Shown: in pieces, positions 26,641 through 34,583 of the stretch | How positions within the stretch are numbered: the stretch's first letter is position 1 | Layout of the letters: the number at the start of each line of letters is the position of its first letter | Assembly: GCA_903877095.1 (NCBI GenBank) | Contig: CAIRCP010000033.1 | Location: forward strand, 1 to 36,589 | Source: an uncultured Actinomycetes bacterium | GTDB lineage: Bacteria; Actinomycetota; Actinomycetes; Mycobacteriales; Mycobacteriaceae | Direction of reading: 5' to 3' | DNA: 36,589 nucleotides | Position numbers and translations under genes: made by a program | The notes under the pieces: generated by a model | What the model saw: the letters and a program-made list of their open reading frames with translations, nothing else | The model's database searches: none | Told to the model about the DNA's origin: nothing

Positions 26641-27357
26641 ATGCTCAACCGACCTGCCGCCCTGATCGGCGCCTGCCTGCTGGCCGCCGTCGCGACCGCC
26701 CCCGCGGCGATCGCCGATCCGCCCGCCGACCCGCCGGTACAGCCGGCGGCCAATGCGGCGCCGGCACCCCCGGCACCCCCGGTTCCCGGGGCATCGGCCG
26801 CTCCCATCGCGTCGGCCACGCCGGGCAATCTCACCACCCCCGACGGCTGGGTGCTGAACGTGTCGGCGACGCGTGAATCCCTGGAGCCCGTCGCCTCGCT
26901 GACGAACTCGCCGTGGTCGCGCGAGTTCATCGCCGACGGGAGCTTCGAGGGCACCGTGACCGGCAAGGGCAAGACCAAGCTATCCGGCGGAAGCCTGGAA
27001 GCCGGCTACCAGATCGGCTGCGGCATCACCCAGGACGACATCGAGTCGATCTCGACCGCCACCGGCATCGCGGGCATCGGCCTGCCGTTCGCCACCGGTT
27101 CGATCTTCCCCCTGATCCTCGGCGCGCAGATCGGCGAGCAGGGCAAGATCGACCTCAAGCCGGGCACGGTGAACGTCGTCCAGGTGGACAAGAAGAAGTT
27201 CAAGGGAACCAAGGCCCACGTCAACGTCAACGGCTACCGCGTCAAGGTGGACGGCTGCGCCGGACAGGCCTTCATCCGGTCCTACGCCACCTTCACCAGT
27301 TCGACCGACAACACCGACGACGTCGTGACGTACTACGGCGTCACCCGGGCCATCTAG
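26641..27357 (+). CDS. MspA-family porin-like protein 1 (238 residues)
   Basis: MspA-type proteins form octameric beta-barrel pores in the mycobacterial outer membrane for small hydrophilic solutes. The protein has a signal peptide (MLNRPAALIGACLLAAVATA to about AIADPP), then a Pro/Ala-rich linker of about 40 residues not found in classical MspA. The MspA core then begins: NSPWSREFIADGSFEGTV, LEAGYQIGCGI, KPGTVNVVQVDKKKFKGTKA, SYATFTSSTDNTDDVVTYYG. It carries two cysteines (Cys127 and Cys206) absent from MspA itself. ATG 26641 is the only start that gives the signal peptide. A second copy follows 44 bases on. A Pho-box-like repeat lies upstream. Confidence 0.82.
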   Translation: MLNRPAALIGACLLAAVATAPAAIADPPADPPVQPAANAAPAPPAPPVPGASAAPIASATPGNLTTPDGWVLNVSATRESLEPVASLTNSPWSREFIADGSFEGTVTGKGKTKLSGGSLEAGYQIGCGITQDDIESISTATGIAGIGLPFATGSIFPLILGAQIGEQGKIDLKPGTVNVVQVDKKKFKGTKAHVNVNGYRVKVDGCAGQAFIRSYATFTSSTDNTDDVVTYYGVTRAI

Positions 27358-27401
27358 ACCAGCACGACAACCGCCCCCCGAGACGAAAGGCCGACATCCC
27401 C

Positions 27402-28139
27402 ATGTCGATTCGACTTTTTTCGGCGGCAGCCGGCGTGCTGATCGCCGTCGGTTCCGCCACCACCGCGAATGCCGATCCGGCTCCGGTTCCGCCGCCGGCC
27501 GTTCCGGCACCGGCCGCCGCCGAGGCCGCCCCCGTCATTGCACCGGTGGCCAACACCGCTCCGGCGCCCGATGCTGCGCCACCCGCCGATAACGGCGCCG
27601 TCGCGTCCGACCCGCCCGGCATCGCCAAGACGCTCGACGGCCGGACCCTGACGGTGGCCGGCAAGGACGAGACGCTTCTCGCGATCCCCCCGCTGACCAC
27701 CTCGCTGGGCGCCCGGGACTGGCTGGCCGGCGGCACCTTCACCGGGAGCACGACGGGCGACGTGGCCGGTGGCACGCTGGAGGTCGGCTACCAGATCGGC
27801 TGCGGCGTCGAGATGGACAAGTACAAGATCAACGGCGGCCTGACCGGCATTCTTGGCAACACCAACTTCGGCGCGGCCGGTGTGATCCTGCCCCCGTCCA
27901 TCTCCGTGCAGGGCCAGGGGCAGTTCGAGGTGGAACCGAGACCTGGCACGATCACCAACGTGATGGTCGACAAGAAGGAATTCAAGGGCACCTCGGCCCG
28001 CGTCACCGTCAAAGACATCCACATCAAGGTCGACAACTGCGTCGGCGCCTCGACGCTGCGGTCCTACGCCCTGCTGACCAGTTCGGCCACCGACGACGAC
28101 GACATCGTCGCGTACTACGGCGTCGCGAAGGTCTTCTGA
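27402..28139 (+). CDS. MspA-family porin-like protein 2 (245 residues)
   Basis: This paralogue of the preceding gene has signal peptide MSIRLFSAAAGVLIAVGSAT up to NADPAP, then a Pro/Ala-rich linker of about 55 residues. Core motifs are SLGARDWLAGGTFTGSTTGD, LEVGYQIGCGVEMDKYKI, PGTITNVMVDKKEFKGTSAR and RSYALLTSS. The two cysteines, Cys134 and Cys213, are the same 79 residues apart as in the first protein, which strongly suggests a conserved disulfide. An ACGAAAGG ribosome-binding site precedes the ATG. The stop overlaps the ATG of the next gene, so the four genes 26641-29469 may form one unit at least up to 28846. Two similar subunits could co-assemble. Confidence 0.82.
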   Translation: MSIRLFSAAAGVLIAVGSATTANADPAPVPPPAVPAPAAAEAAPVIAPVANTAPAPDAAPPADNGAVASDPPGIAKTLDGRTLTVAGKDETLLAIPPLTTSLGARDWLAGGTFTGSTTGDVAGGTLEVGYQIGCGVEMDKYKINGGLTGILGNTNFGAAGVILPPSISVQGQGQFEVEPRPGTITNVMVDKKEFKGTSARVTVKDIHIKVDNCVGASTLRSYALLTSSATDDDDIVAYYGVAKVF

Positions 28140-28846
28140 TGCAGGCCCGCGCCGCGGTCGTCGGGGCACTCGCCGCGGCGGGGCTGGGAGTGACGCTCTG
28201 GACCGGTGGACTGGCGCCGGCGTCGGCTGACCCGGTCCTGCCGGTGGACCCGGCGATCCCCCTGCCGGTGCCGGTCGATCCATCGGCGCCGGTCGATCCA
28301 TCGGCGCCGGCGACCGATCCGGCCGTGGCGCCGGACCCCGCGGCCGCGCCGCAGACCCTGCTCGGTCAATTCGCCCAGTCGGGACAGTCCAATCCATTCG
28401 CGATAATGCAGGATCTCCTGGCCGGCTCACCGCAGCCGCCGATGGTCGGGGTGGCGCCGCCACCGCCTGGTACGGCTCCCACCGGCTCCGACCCGATCTC
28501 CCTCGCGTTGACCTTGGACCCCCGGAACTTCCGGATGCCCAGCACCGACCAGGCCTCGCCGTACGCGCTGTCCCCCAACGACAACCCGAGCCCGTTCGAC
28601 CGCGTCAACGCATTCAAGGGCGTGCATGCTCTGGCGCACAGCAACCTGGGCCGCATGCCGGGCGATCAGCTGGGTCAGCCGCTGCCCGGTACGGCTCCCC
28701 CGCCGGGAACCAACCTCCCGGCCGGACTTGAGCAGTTCTACGTCGACCCGGCAGCGGCGCCCCCGGCCACTCCGGCGGACGCTGCGCCCGCCGACCCGCT
28801 GTTGCTCCCGCTGACTCCCCCGGCTCCCCCGGCACCGCCGAACTGA
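28139..28846 (+). CDS. Proline-rich secreted protein linked to the porins (235 residues)
   Basis: The ATG shares its A with the TGA stop of the second porin, so translation is coupled. An export signal (VVGALAAAGLGVTLWTGGLA, ending ASADP) is followed by PVDPSAPVDPSAP, made by a recent 18-base tandem repeat at 28271-28306. Then come about 150 residues with Pro/Ala/Gly-rich disorder and conserved-looking short blocks (LLGQFAQSGQSNPFAIMQDL, SLALTLDPRNFRMPS, NAFKGVHALAHSNLGRMPGD). No family is recognised. A periplasmic or outer-membrane accessory to the porins is suggested by position only. Confidence 0.6.
   Translation: MQARAAVVGALAAAGLGVTLWTGGLAPASADPVLPVDPAIPLPVPVDPSAPVDPSAPATDPAVAPDPAAAPQTLLGQFAQSGQSNPFAIMQDLLAGSPQPPMVGVAPPPPGTAPTGSDPISLALTLDPRNFRMPSTDQASPYALSPNDNPSPFDRVNAFKGVHALAHSNLGRMPGDQLGQPLPGTAPPPGTNLPAGLEQFYVDPAAAPPATPADAAPADPLLLPLTPPAPPAPPN
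28271..28306 (+). repeat. Tandem 18-bp repeat encoding PVDPSA-PVDPSA
   Basis: The unit CCGGTCGATCCATCGGCG occurs twice without a gap, in frame, in the proline-rich region of the exported protein. It is a simple in-frame duplication that could vary in number between strains. Confidence 0.85.
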
Positions 28847-28941
28847 CGTCACCTCGGGCGCACGTCGGGGAACGTCCGCACTGTTCAGGCGGTAGCCACC
28901 CAGTACGGTGTGGACAGCACGTCACCGAACGGGAGAGAACG

Positions 28942-29469
28942 ATGCGAGTTGCGCCGGCCACGATGGCCGTCATCGTCATGGCTCTCGTTCCGGTTGCGCC
29001 GGCGGTGGCCGACCCCGGACCGCCACCAACTGAGCCCATTCCGGCGCTGGCGGAGTTCATCCTGCAGCAGGCCGGGATCGGAAATCCGTTGGCGCAGAGC
29101 GGAAACCAGACTGCCGGCGTGCTCGGGCTGCCCGACCTCTCCGCCTACGGCACCAACCTTTTGCTCGGCCAAAACACCACCCCGGCGGCACCGGGAAGCC
29201 CGGCGGCCGCCGTCGTCCCGAACCTCAATGCGTTCAACCCGCAATATCTGCTGGGCCAGAACGTCGCTCCGGCCGCACCCGGTGCGGGATCACCTGCTCC
29301 CGGCTTGGGCCCGGACCAGGACATCCCCGGTACCGGCCGCATCGCGTTCCTGCATCGGCTGTACGAGATGTATCAGGCCGGCGGGCTGAAGGGCTCCCTG
29401 CTCGGTCAGCAGTCACCGGACGAGTTCGAGCAAGCCGGGGAAACAGCGCCCCCGCCGCCGCCCGGTTGA
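28942..29469 (+). CDS. Proline-rich secreted protein, second copy type (175 residues)
   Basis: The start ATG follows GGGAGAGAACG. Signal peptide: MRVAPATMAVIVMALVPVAP to about AVADPG. The mature protein has repeated LLLGQNTTPAAPG and YLLGQNVAPAAPG phrases about 50 residues apart, each after N-L-x-x or N-x-x-L, and a C-terminal helical LHRLYEMYQAGGLKGSLLGQ. The Pro-rich tail ends in PPPPPG. Its LLGQ phrases resemble LLGQF of the preceding gene. No family is recognised. A 95-base gap separates it from the preceding gene, so it may have its own promoter. Confidence 0.6.
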   Translation: MRVAPATMAVIVMALVPVAPAVADPGPPPTEPIPALAEFILQQAGIGNPLAQSGNQTAGVLGLPDLSAYGTNLLLGQNTTPAAPGSPAAAVVPNLNAFNPQYLLGQNVAPAAPGAGSPAPGLGPDQDIPGTGRIAFLHRLYEMYQAGGLKGSLLGQQSPDEFEQAGETAPPPPPG

Positions 29470-29488
29470 TCAGCCGCCCGGTTGATCA
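29457..29488 (+). repeat. Tandem 16-bp repeat across the stop codon
   Basis: GCCGCCCGGTTGATCA occurs at 29457-29472 and again at 29473-29488. The stop TGA of the proline-rich gene is in the first copy, so the duplication adds spacer before the phospholipase-D-like gene. It contains TGATCA palindromes. Confidence 0.8.
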
Positions 29489-29516
29489 GCAAAGCACTGC
29501 TAGCATCGTCGCACCC

Positions 29517-30509
29517 ATGACCGAGATCCCGCCCCAGCTGATTGTCGAACCGGACGACGGCGTGGAACCGGTGCGCGACTTCATCTCCAGTGCCCAGCGC
29601 AGCCTGCTCATCAAGCAGTTCACCTTCACCGAGCCGAGCCTGATCGCGGCCACCATCGCCCGCAGGAAGGCCGGCGTCGACGTCCGGGTGATGCTCAACG
29701 CCAAACGCTCCGGCGGCGACCGCGCCAACGACGAGACCTACGAGGATTTGAAGCGCGCCGGGGTGGACGTCCAGTGGTCCAGCCCGCACTTTTATGTGAC
29801 CCACGAGAAGTCGATCGTGGTGGACGACAAGGCGGCCATGGTGGCCACCTACAACCTGATGACCAAGTACTTCACGCTCACCCGCGACTACGGGATCATC
29901 ACCCACGATCCGGTGCACGTGCAGCAGATCGCCGACGTGTTCAACGCCGACTGGGGCCACCGCGAATTCACCCCCGCCGAGGACGGCGGACTGCTGTGGA
30001 GCAATTCCAACTCGCGCTACCAGATGGCCCGTTTCATCGACCGCGCGACCAAGACACTGCACATTCAGCACCCGAAGTTCGTCGACGCGGTGATCCTGGA
30101 CCGGCTGGTCGCGGCAGCGGACCGCGGGGTGCATGTGCAGGTCCTCTGCGGTGGCAAGCACGGCATCAGCGAATGGGACGTCCTGGACACCTTCTCGTCG
30201 CTGCGCACGCTGGGCCGGTTCGGCTGCAAAGTGCACAAGCAGAAGAACCTGCGGGTGCACGCCAAGCTGATCGTCGTCGACAAGCGCGAGGCCCTGGTCG
30301 GCTCGATGAACATCGACCGCAGCGCCTTCGACCTGCGCCGGGAACTCGGATTGACCACGTCCGACGAGGCCGTCGTCCACCGGCTCCTGGAGGTCTTCCA
30401 CCACGACTGGGACGCCTCGCATCACTACGACGCGCCCGACCCCCTCGACGCCGCCGCCCACCAGCACGAGGACGACTTCCCGCACGACCACGACCTGATC
30501 CATGAGTGA
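29517..30509 (+). CDS. Phospholipase D-like protein with two HKD motifs (330 residues)
   Basis: Both phospholipase D catalytic motifs are intact: HEKSIVVDD (His96, Lys98, Asp103) and HAKLIVVD (His248, Lys250, Asp255) followed by GSMN. This suits a phosphodiesterase acting on a phospholipid, DNA or cardiolipin-type substrate. No signal peptide is seen, so it is likely cytoplasmic. The C-terminal tail from about residue 300 is unusually His/Asp-rich (HHDWDASHHYD, HQHEDDFPHDHD), which may bind metal. ATG 29517 is preferred over an earlier in-frame start within the preceding gene. Its stop overlaps the start of the first chromate-transporter gene by eight bases, so the two are co-translated. Substrate unknown. 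Confidence 0.75.
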   Translation: MTEIPPQLIVEPDDGVEPVRDFISSAQRSLLIKQFTFTEPSLIAATIARRKAGVDVRVMLNAKRSGGDRANDETYEDLKRAGVDVQWSSPHFYVTHEKSIVVDDKAAMVATYNLMTKYFTLTRDYGIITHDPVHVQQIADVFNADWGHREFTPAEDGGLLWSNSNSRYQMARFIDRATKTLHIQHPKFVDAVILDRLVAAADRGVHVQVLCGGKHGISEWDVLDTFSSLRTLGRFGCKVHKQKNLRVHAKLIVVDKREALVGSMNIDRSAFDLRRELGLTTSDEAVVHRLLEVFHHDWDASHHYDAPDPLDAAAHQHEDDFPHDHDLIHE

Positions 30510-31086
30510 GGCGGCACCGGCGTCTGTGCCGGTGCCGGCGCCCCGGGTATCGCTGCCCGAGATCGCGTTCACCTTCAATCACATCGCGCTGGCCTCCTTC
30601 GGCGGCGGCCTCGGGGCCTGGTCACGCGAGGTCGTCGTCGTCCGCAAGAAGTGGATGGGCGAAGAACAATTCCTCTCGGCGATGACGATGTGCCGCATCA
30701 TGCCGGGCGCGAACCAGGTCAACCTGGCGGTCTTCGTCGGCAGCCAACTGCGCGGCGGCTTCGGCGCGGTCGCAGCCGTCGTCGGGCTGTGCCTGGTGCC
30801 GGTGGCCCTGATGCTGGCCCTGGGGTTCGTCTACTTCACCTTCAAAGAGTTGCCGGCCGTCAAGGGCGCATTGCACGGCGCGTCGGCGGCGGCGGTCGCC
30901 CTGACGCTGACGATGGTGGTCAAGACCGGGAAGAAATGCCTGACGGGTCCGGTGCCCATCGCGTTGTTCCTGGCGGCGTTCGTTCTCAACGGGGTGCTGC
31001 GCTGGCCCCTGCTGATCAGCCTGGGGATTCTGGCTCCACTCAGCCTGATCTGGGCCTGGCCGCGTAACCACGAACCGGCAACATGA
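30502..31086 (+). CDS. chrA: Chromate transporter ChrA, half-size subunit 1 (194 residues)
   Basis: The protein belongs to the CHR chromate/anion transporter family (half-size, about 190 residues), which is usually paired to build a full transporter. It has FTFNHIALASFGGGLGAWSR with the family's G-G-G signature, then EEQFLSAMTMCRIMPGANQV, close to the P-G-x-x-x conserved region. Several hydrophobic helices follow (VAAVVGLCLVPVALMLALG, IALFLAAFVLNGVLRWPLL). It starts eight bases before the end of the phospholipase-D-like gene and ends overlapping the start of subunit 2. Chromate efflux or sulfate-like transport is inferred from family; symbol is tentative. Confidence 0.75.
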   Translation: MSEAAPASVPVPAPRVSLPEIAFTFNHIALASFGGGLGAWSREVVVVRKKWMGEEQFLSAMTMCRIMPGANQVNLAVFVGSQLRGGFGAVAAVVGLCLVPVALMLALGFVYFTFKELPAVKGALHGASAAAVALTLTMVVKTGKKCLTGPVPIALFLAAFVLNGVLRWPLLISLGILAPLSLIWAWPRNHEPAT

Positions 31087-31628
31087 AGACCTACCTGTCG
31101 CTGATCAGCCTGTTCGGCACGTTGTCCGCGCTGTCGATCGGCGGCGGCAACACCGTCCTGCCGGAGATGCATCTGCGCGCGGTCAACGGTTACCACTGGC
31201 TCACCAACAGCCAGTTCGCCGACATATTCTCCATTTCCCAGGCCGCACCCGGGCCGAGCATTCTCATCGTGTCGCTGGTGGGCTACGCCGCCGGGCTGAA
31301 GGTGGCCGGCGTGGCCGGCGGCGTACTGGGCGGGGTGATCGCCACGGTCGCGATGATCCTGCCGGCAGCCCTGCTGATGTACGCGGTGACGCTGTCGTGG
31401 AAACGCGCGGAGAAGTCCAAATGGCGCATCGCCGTGGAGAGGGGATTCGCCCCGCTGACGGTGGGCCTGGTGCTGGCCACCTCTCTGGTGATGAGCCGGG
31501 CGGCCGACCACGACTGGCGTGCTTACCTGATCACCGCGGTCGCGACCGTGATCTTCGTGCGCACCGACACCAACCCGCTGATCATCGTGGCAGCCGCCGC
31601 GCTGCTGGGTTACGTCGGCTTCGTCTGA
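31083..31628 (+). CDS. chrA: Chromate transporter ChrA, half-size subunit 2 (181 residues)
   Basis: The second half-size CHR subunit starts inside the preceding stop (ATGA at 31083-31086), so both subunits are made together. Signature phrases are LSIGGGNTVLPEMHLRAV, FSISQAAPGPSILIVSLVGY and five or so hydrophobic helices (VAGGVLGGVIATVAMILPAA, LITAVATVIFV). The G-G-G-N-x-x-x-P-E and Q-A-x-P-G-P blocks are the usual CHR-family landmarks. The following gene starts 20 bases on. Substrate inferred only. Confidence 0.75.
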   Translation: MKTYLSLISLFGTLSALSIGGGNTVLPEMHLRAVNGYHWLTNSQFADIFSISQAAPGPSILIVSLVGYAAGLKVAGVAGGVLGGVIATVAMILPAALLMYAVTLSWKRAEKSKWRIAVERGFAPLTVGLVLATSLVMSRAADHDWRAYLITAVATVIFVRTDTNPLIIVAAAALLGYVGFV

Positions 31629-31648
31629 GCTTTCGATAGGTTCATCAC

Positions 31649-34078
31649 GTGCCAGTGGACGATGCCGCCGAGGAGCGTGTGAGACAAACCCAGCGCACGC
31701 AGATCCGTCGGGTCGACGGACGCGAAGTCACCATCTCGGGCAACCTGCTGCAACCGCTGGCCCGTCGCACCACCGACATCGTCCGCCTGGCGCTGGCGAC
31801 GCTGTTCCTGGCCATCGTGATCTTCAGTTCGCTGATCACCCGCAGCGACTGGGTCGGGCTGGAGAAGTCCATCTCCCGCATCGTCGGCGTGCTCACTCCC
31901 GCGCAGTCCAACATCGTCTACCTGGTCTACGGGATCGTCATCGTCGCGCTTCCGTTCGTGATCCTGGTGGCCCTCATCGCCGGGCGGCAGTGGAAGATGT
32001 TGGGCGCCTATGCCACCGCCGGGTTCATCGCGGTGCTGTCGCTGTCCATCACCGGGCAGGGCATCACCGCACCGCGGTGGCACTTCGACCTCAATGACCG
32101 GTTGTCCACCACGCTCTCGCAGTTCCTCGACGACCCGCGCTGGATCGCCATGCTGGCTGCCGTCCTAACGGTGTCCGGGCCGTGGCTGCCGGCGCGGTGG
32201 CGGCGCTGGTGGTGGGGACTGCTCCTGGCATTCGTGCCGATCCACCTGGTGGTCAGCGCCGTCGTGCCGGCCCGCTCGCTGCTCGGGCTGGCGGTGGGCT
32301 GGTTCGTCGGGGCGCTGGTGGTGCTGGTGGTCGGGACCCCGGCCCTGGAGGTGCCCCTGGACGGCGCGGTCCAGGCGCTGGCCCGGCGCGGTTTCGTCAC
32401 CAACGCGCTGACGGTGGTGCGTCCGGGTGGACGCGGACCGCTGGAACTCTCCGCCACCGACTCCTCCGGCCGCGACGCCATCGTCGAACTGTATGGACCC
32501 AACCAACGCAGCGGGGGTGCGCTACGACAGTTCTGGCGCTGGCTTGTGCTGCGCGACAGCGAAACAGGCCCACTGCAGATGTCGCTGCATCGCGCGGTCG
32601 AACACCGCGCGCTGATGACCATCGCCGTCGGCGACCTCGACGTCGCCAACACCAGCACGCTGTGTCTCGCCGGCCTGGAACGGGGATGGACGATATTCGC
32701 CCACAGCCCACCGCGCGGCACCCCGCTGGACCAACTGTCCGACGAGGACTCCGCCACCGCGGTGTGGCAGTCGCTCGGCGTGCTGCACCGCCACCAGATC
32801 GCGCATGGGGATCTGAGCGGCAGCGAGATCACCGTCGACGGCGATACCGGATTGTTCGGCGGCTTCGGCAATTCCGAGTACGGCGCGTCGGACGAACAGT
32901 TGCAGTCCGACGTCGCCCAACTGCTGGTCACCACGACCGACCGGTTCGGAGCCAAGCCGGCGGTGCAGGCGGCCATCGACGCCCTCGGCACCGACACCGT
33001 GTTGTCCGCGTCGCGCCGCCTGACCCGCTCGGCGACGCCGCCCCGGATCCTGCACACCCTCACCGATCCCAAGGCGGTGCTGGCCGCCGCCCGCGACGAG
33101 GTCAAGCGGCAGACCGGCGCCGCCCAGATCCAGACCGAGACCATCACCCGGTTCACCCGCAAGCAGATCATCCAGCTGGTGCTGCTGGTGGCACTGGTCT
33201 ACGTCGCCTATCCGTTCATCAGCACCGTCCCGACCTTCCTCTCCGAACTGCGTGCCGCGAACTGGTGGTGGGCGCTGCTCGGACTGGCCGTCTCGGCGTC
33301 GACGTATGTCGGTGCGGCGGCCGGGCTGTGGGCCTGCGCCGGGGAGGTGGTGTCCTTCCGGTATCTGCTGATCATGCAGTTCGCCAACACCTTCGCCGCC
33401 ACCACCACTCCGGCCGGCGTGGGCGGGCTGGCGTTGAGCACCCGGTTCCTGCAGAAGGCCGGGCTGGGCACCGTCCGGGCCACCGCGGCCGTCGCGGTGC
33501 AGCAGGCGGTGCAGGTGATCACCCACATCTCCCTGCTGATCTTCTTCACCGTCGCCGCGGGGGCGTCGGCCGACCTGTCCCACTTCGTGCCCAAAGTGAC
33601 GCTGCTCTACCTGATCGGCGGGCTGGCTCTCGGCGCGGTCGGCACGTTTCTGTTCGTGCCGAAGCTGCGGCAGTGGCTGGAGACCGCGGTCCGCCCGAAG
33701 ATCAACGAGGTCGGTGGCGACCTGGTCGAACTGGTGCGCGAGCCCAAACGTTTCGCGATCATCGTATTAGGTTGTGCGGTAACGACTCTCGGGATGGCCT
33801 TCACGCTGTGGTGCAGTATCGAGGCGTTCGGCGGCGGCACCACGTTCGTCACCGTGACGGTGGTGACGATGGTCGGCGGAACCCTCGCGTCGGCGGCTCC
33901 CACGCCGGGTGGCGTCGGCGCCGTCGAGGCCGCCTTGATCGGTGGCCTGGCCGCCTTCGGCGTGCCGACTGGCGTCGCGGTGCCGTCGGTGCTGCTCTAC
34001 CGGGTGCTGACCGTCTGGCTTCCGGTGTTCGCGGGCTGGCCGATCATGCGCTGGCTCACCAACCGGGACATGATCTGA
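31649..34078 (+). CDS. Kinase-like domain fused to a YbhN/LPG-synthase-type flippase domain (809 residues)
   Basis: The protein starts with GTG 31649. Residues about 35-230 hold six or so transmembrane helices (VRLALATLFLAIVIFSSLI and others). Residues 235-475 form a soluble domain with a kinase-like core: IAHGDLSGSEI (His386, Asp388) resembles the catalytic H-x-D loop, but the DFG-like segment is LFGGFG, so metal binding may be reduced. Residues about 500-805 carry about eight helices with FANTFAATTTPAGVGGLALS and GGTLASAAPTPGGVGAVEAA, the landmarks of YbhN/UPF0104 and lysyl-phosphatidylglycerol synthase flippase domains. The fusion suggests a lipid or polyprenyl-linked substrate that is phosphorylated or sensed and flipped. 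Similar large proteins exist in mycobacteria but their function is not settled. Confidence 0.65.
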   Translation: MPVDDAAEERVRQTQRTQIRRVDGREVTISGNLLQPLARRTTDIVRLALATLFLAIVIFSSLITRSDWVGLEKSISRIVGVLTPAQSNIVYLVYGIVIVALPFVILVALIAGRQWKMLGAYATAGFIAVLSLSITGQGITAPRWHFDLNDRLSTTLSQFLDDPRWIAMLAAVLTVSGPWLPARWRRWWWGLLLAFVPIHLVVSAVVPARSLLGLAVGWFVGALVVLVVGTPALEVPLDGAVQALARRGFVTNALTVVRPGGRGPLELSATDSSGRDAIVELYGPNQRSGGALRQFWRWLVLRDSETGPLQMSLHRAVEHRALMTIAVGDLDVANTSTLCLAGLERGWTIFAHSPPRGTPLDQLSDEDSATAVWQSLGVLHRHQIAHGDLSGSEITVDGDTGLFGGFGNSEYGASDEQLQSDVAQLLVTTTDRFGAKPAVQAAIDALGTDTVLSASRRLTRSATPPRILHTLTDPKAVLAAARDEVKRQTGAAQIQTETITRFTRKQIIQLVLLVALVYVAYPFISTVPTFLSELRAANWWWALLGLAVSASTYVGAAAGLWACAGEVVSFRYLLIMQFANTFAATTTPAGVGGLALSTRFLQKAGLGTVRATAAVAVQQAVQVITHISLLIFFTVAAGASADLSHFVPKVTLLYLIGGLALGAVGTFLFVPKLRQWLETAVRPKINEVGGDLVELVREPKRFAIIVLGCAVTTLGMAFTLWCSIEAFGGGTTFVTVTVVTMVGGTLASAAPTPGGVGAVEAALIGGLAAFGVPTGVAVPSVLLYRVLTVWLPVFAGWPIMRWLTNRDMI

Positions 34079-34091
34079 AAGGCAGATCCTG

Positions 34092-34170
34092 ATGACTTCG
34101 TCGTGGCATGACCTCACCGGACACGTCGCCCTGGTGACCGGCGGCAACAGCGGCATCGGTAAGGGCACCC
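34092..34170 (+). pseudogene. N-terminal fragment of a short-chain dehydrogenase, cut by an IS remnant
   Basis: The ATG at 34092 opens MTSSWHDLTGHVALVTGGNS, the standard start of an SDR, with the G-G-N-S-G-I-G-K cofactor site. The similarity ends after GKG at about 34170, where the IS-type repeat GTTGCCTCACGT begins; the frame then reads non-homologous residues to a TGA at 34218-34220. The gene was therefore truncated and its 3' part is not in the window. It is 13 bases after the large flippase fusion gene and was probably its operon neighbour. Confidence 0.7.
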
Positions 34171-34232
34171 GTTGCCTCACGTCAAGATGCGCGCGAAGTC
34201 TGATTCGTTGCCTCACGTGAGGATGCCCGCGT
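34171..34232. repeat. Two imperfect 26-bp direct repeats at the IS terminus
   Basis: Copy 1 at 34171-34196 and copy 2 at 34207-34232 share GTTGCCTCACGT, GATGC and CGCG and differ at four positions. The period is 36 bases. Such repeats at an IS end may be transposase binding sites. Confidence 0.65.
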
Positions 34233-34583
34233 GGCGGTGGTCTTGACGGCGGCTTTCGGGCCGGGTCCGGCCTTGCTGGTGGTCAGGGTGAGCAGCTGCG
34301 CGGTGAGGGCCTGGATCTGTCGTTGAACGGCCGCCGGGTTGATGCCGGCATGGGTTTCGGCGAGGACGGCCTTGATCTCGCGGGACACCGTGGGATGGGC
34401 TTTTGCGCGTCGGTGGGGCGTGGTGGCTTTGTCGTATTTCTTGGTGACCTTTGCGCCGTGGCGGACCTTGCTGATCAGCTTCTGCTGCGGCTGGAAGTAG
34501 TTCGTCAACAGTGACTGCAGTTTCCAGATCTTGTTGAGCAGCAACAGTTCCCCCGGCGTTTCGTAGCGGTGGTAACCGACCAC
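34182..34583 (-). pseudogene. C-terminal fragment of an integrase-type (DDE) transposase
   Basis: Reading from 34583 downward gives VVGYHRYETPGELLLLNKIW, QSLLTNYFQPQQKLISKV and RHGAKVTKKYDKATTPHRRA, a characteristic C-terminus of large rve-type transposases (ISNCY or IS1202-like; the family name is from memory). It ends with TGA at 34182-34184. The catalytic DDE region would be upstream and is missing. The first codons of the fragment continue in another frame from the truncated PPOX gene, marking the join at about 34583. Confidence 0.6.

Larger units (their letters stand above)
34171..34583 (-). mobile_element. Remnant of an insertion sequence: 3' end of transposase and one terminus
   Basis: About 413 bases carry the last 133 codons of an integrase-type transposase on the minus strand and, at the low end, two 26-base direct repeats starting GTTGCCTCACGT. 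The SDR gene on the left and the PPOX gene on the right both stop being homologous at its borders. The 5' two thirds of the element is absent. An insertion followed by deletion of one arm and flanking DNA explains the arrangement. Confidence 0.6.
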
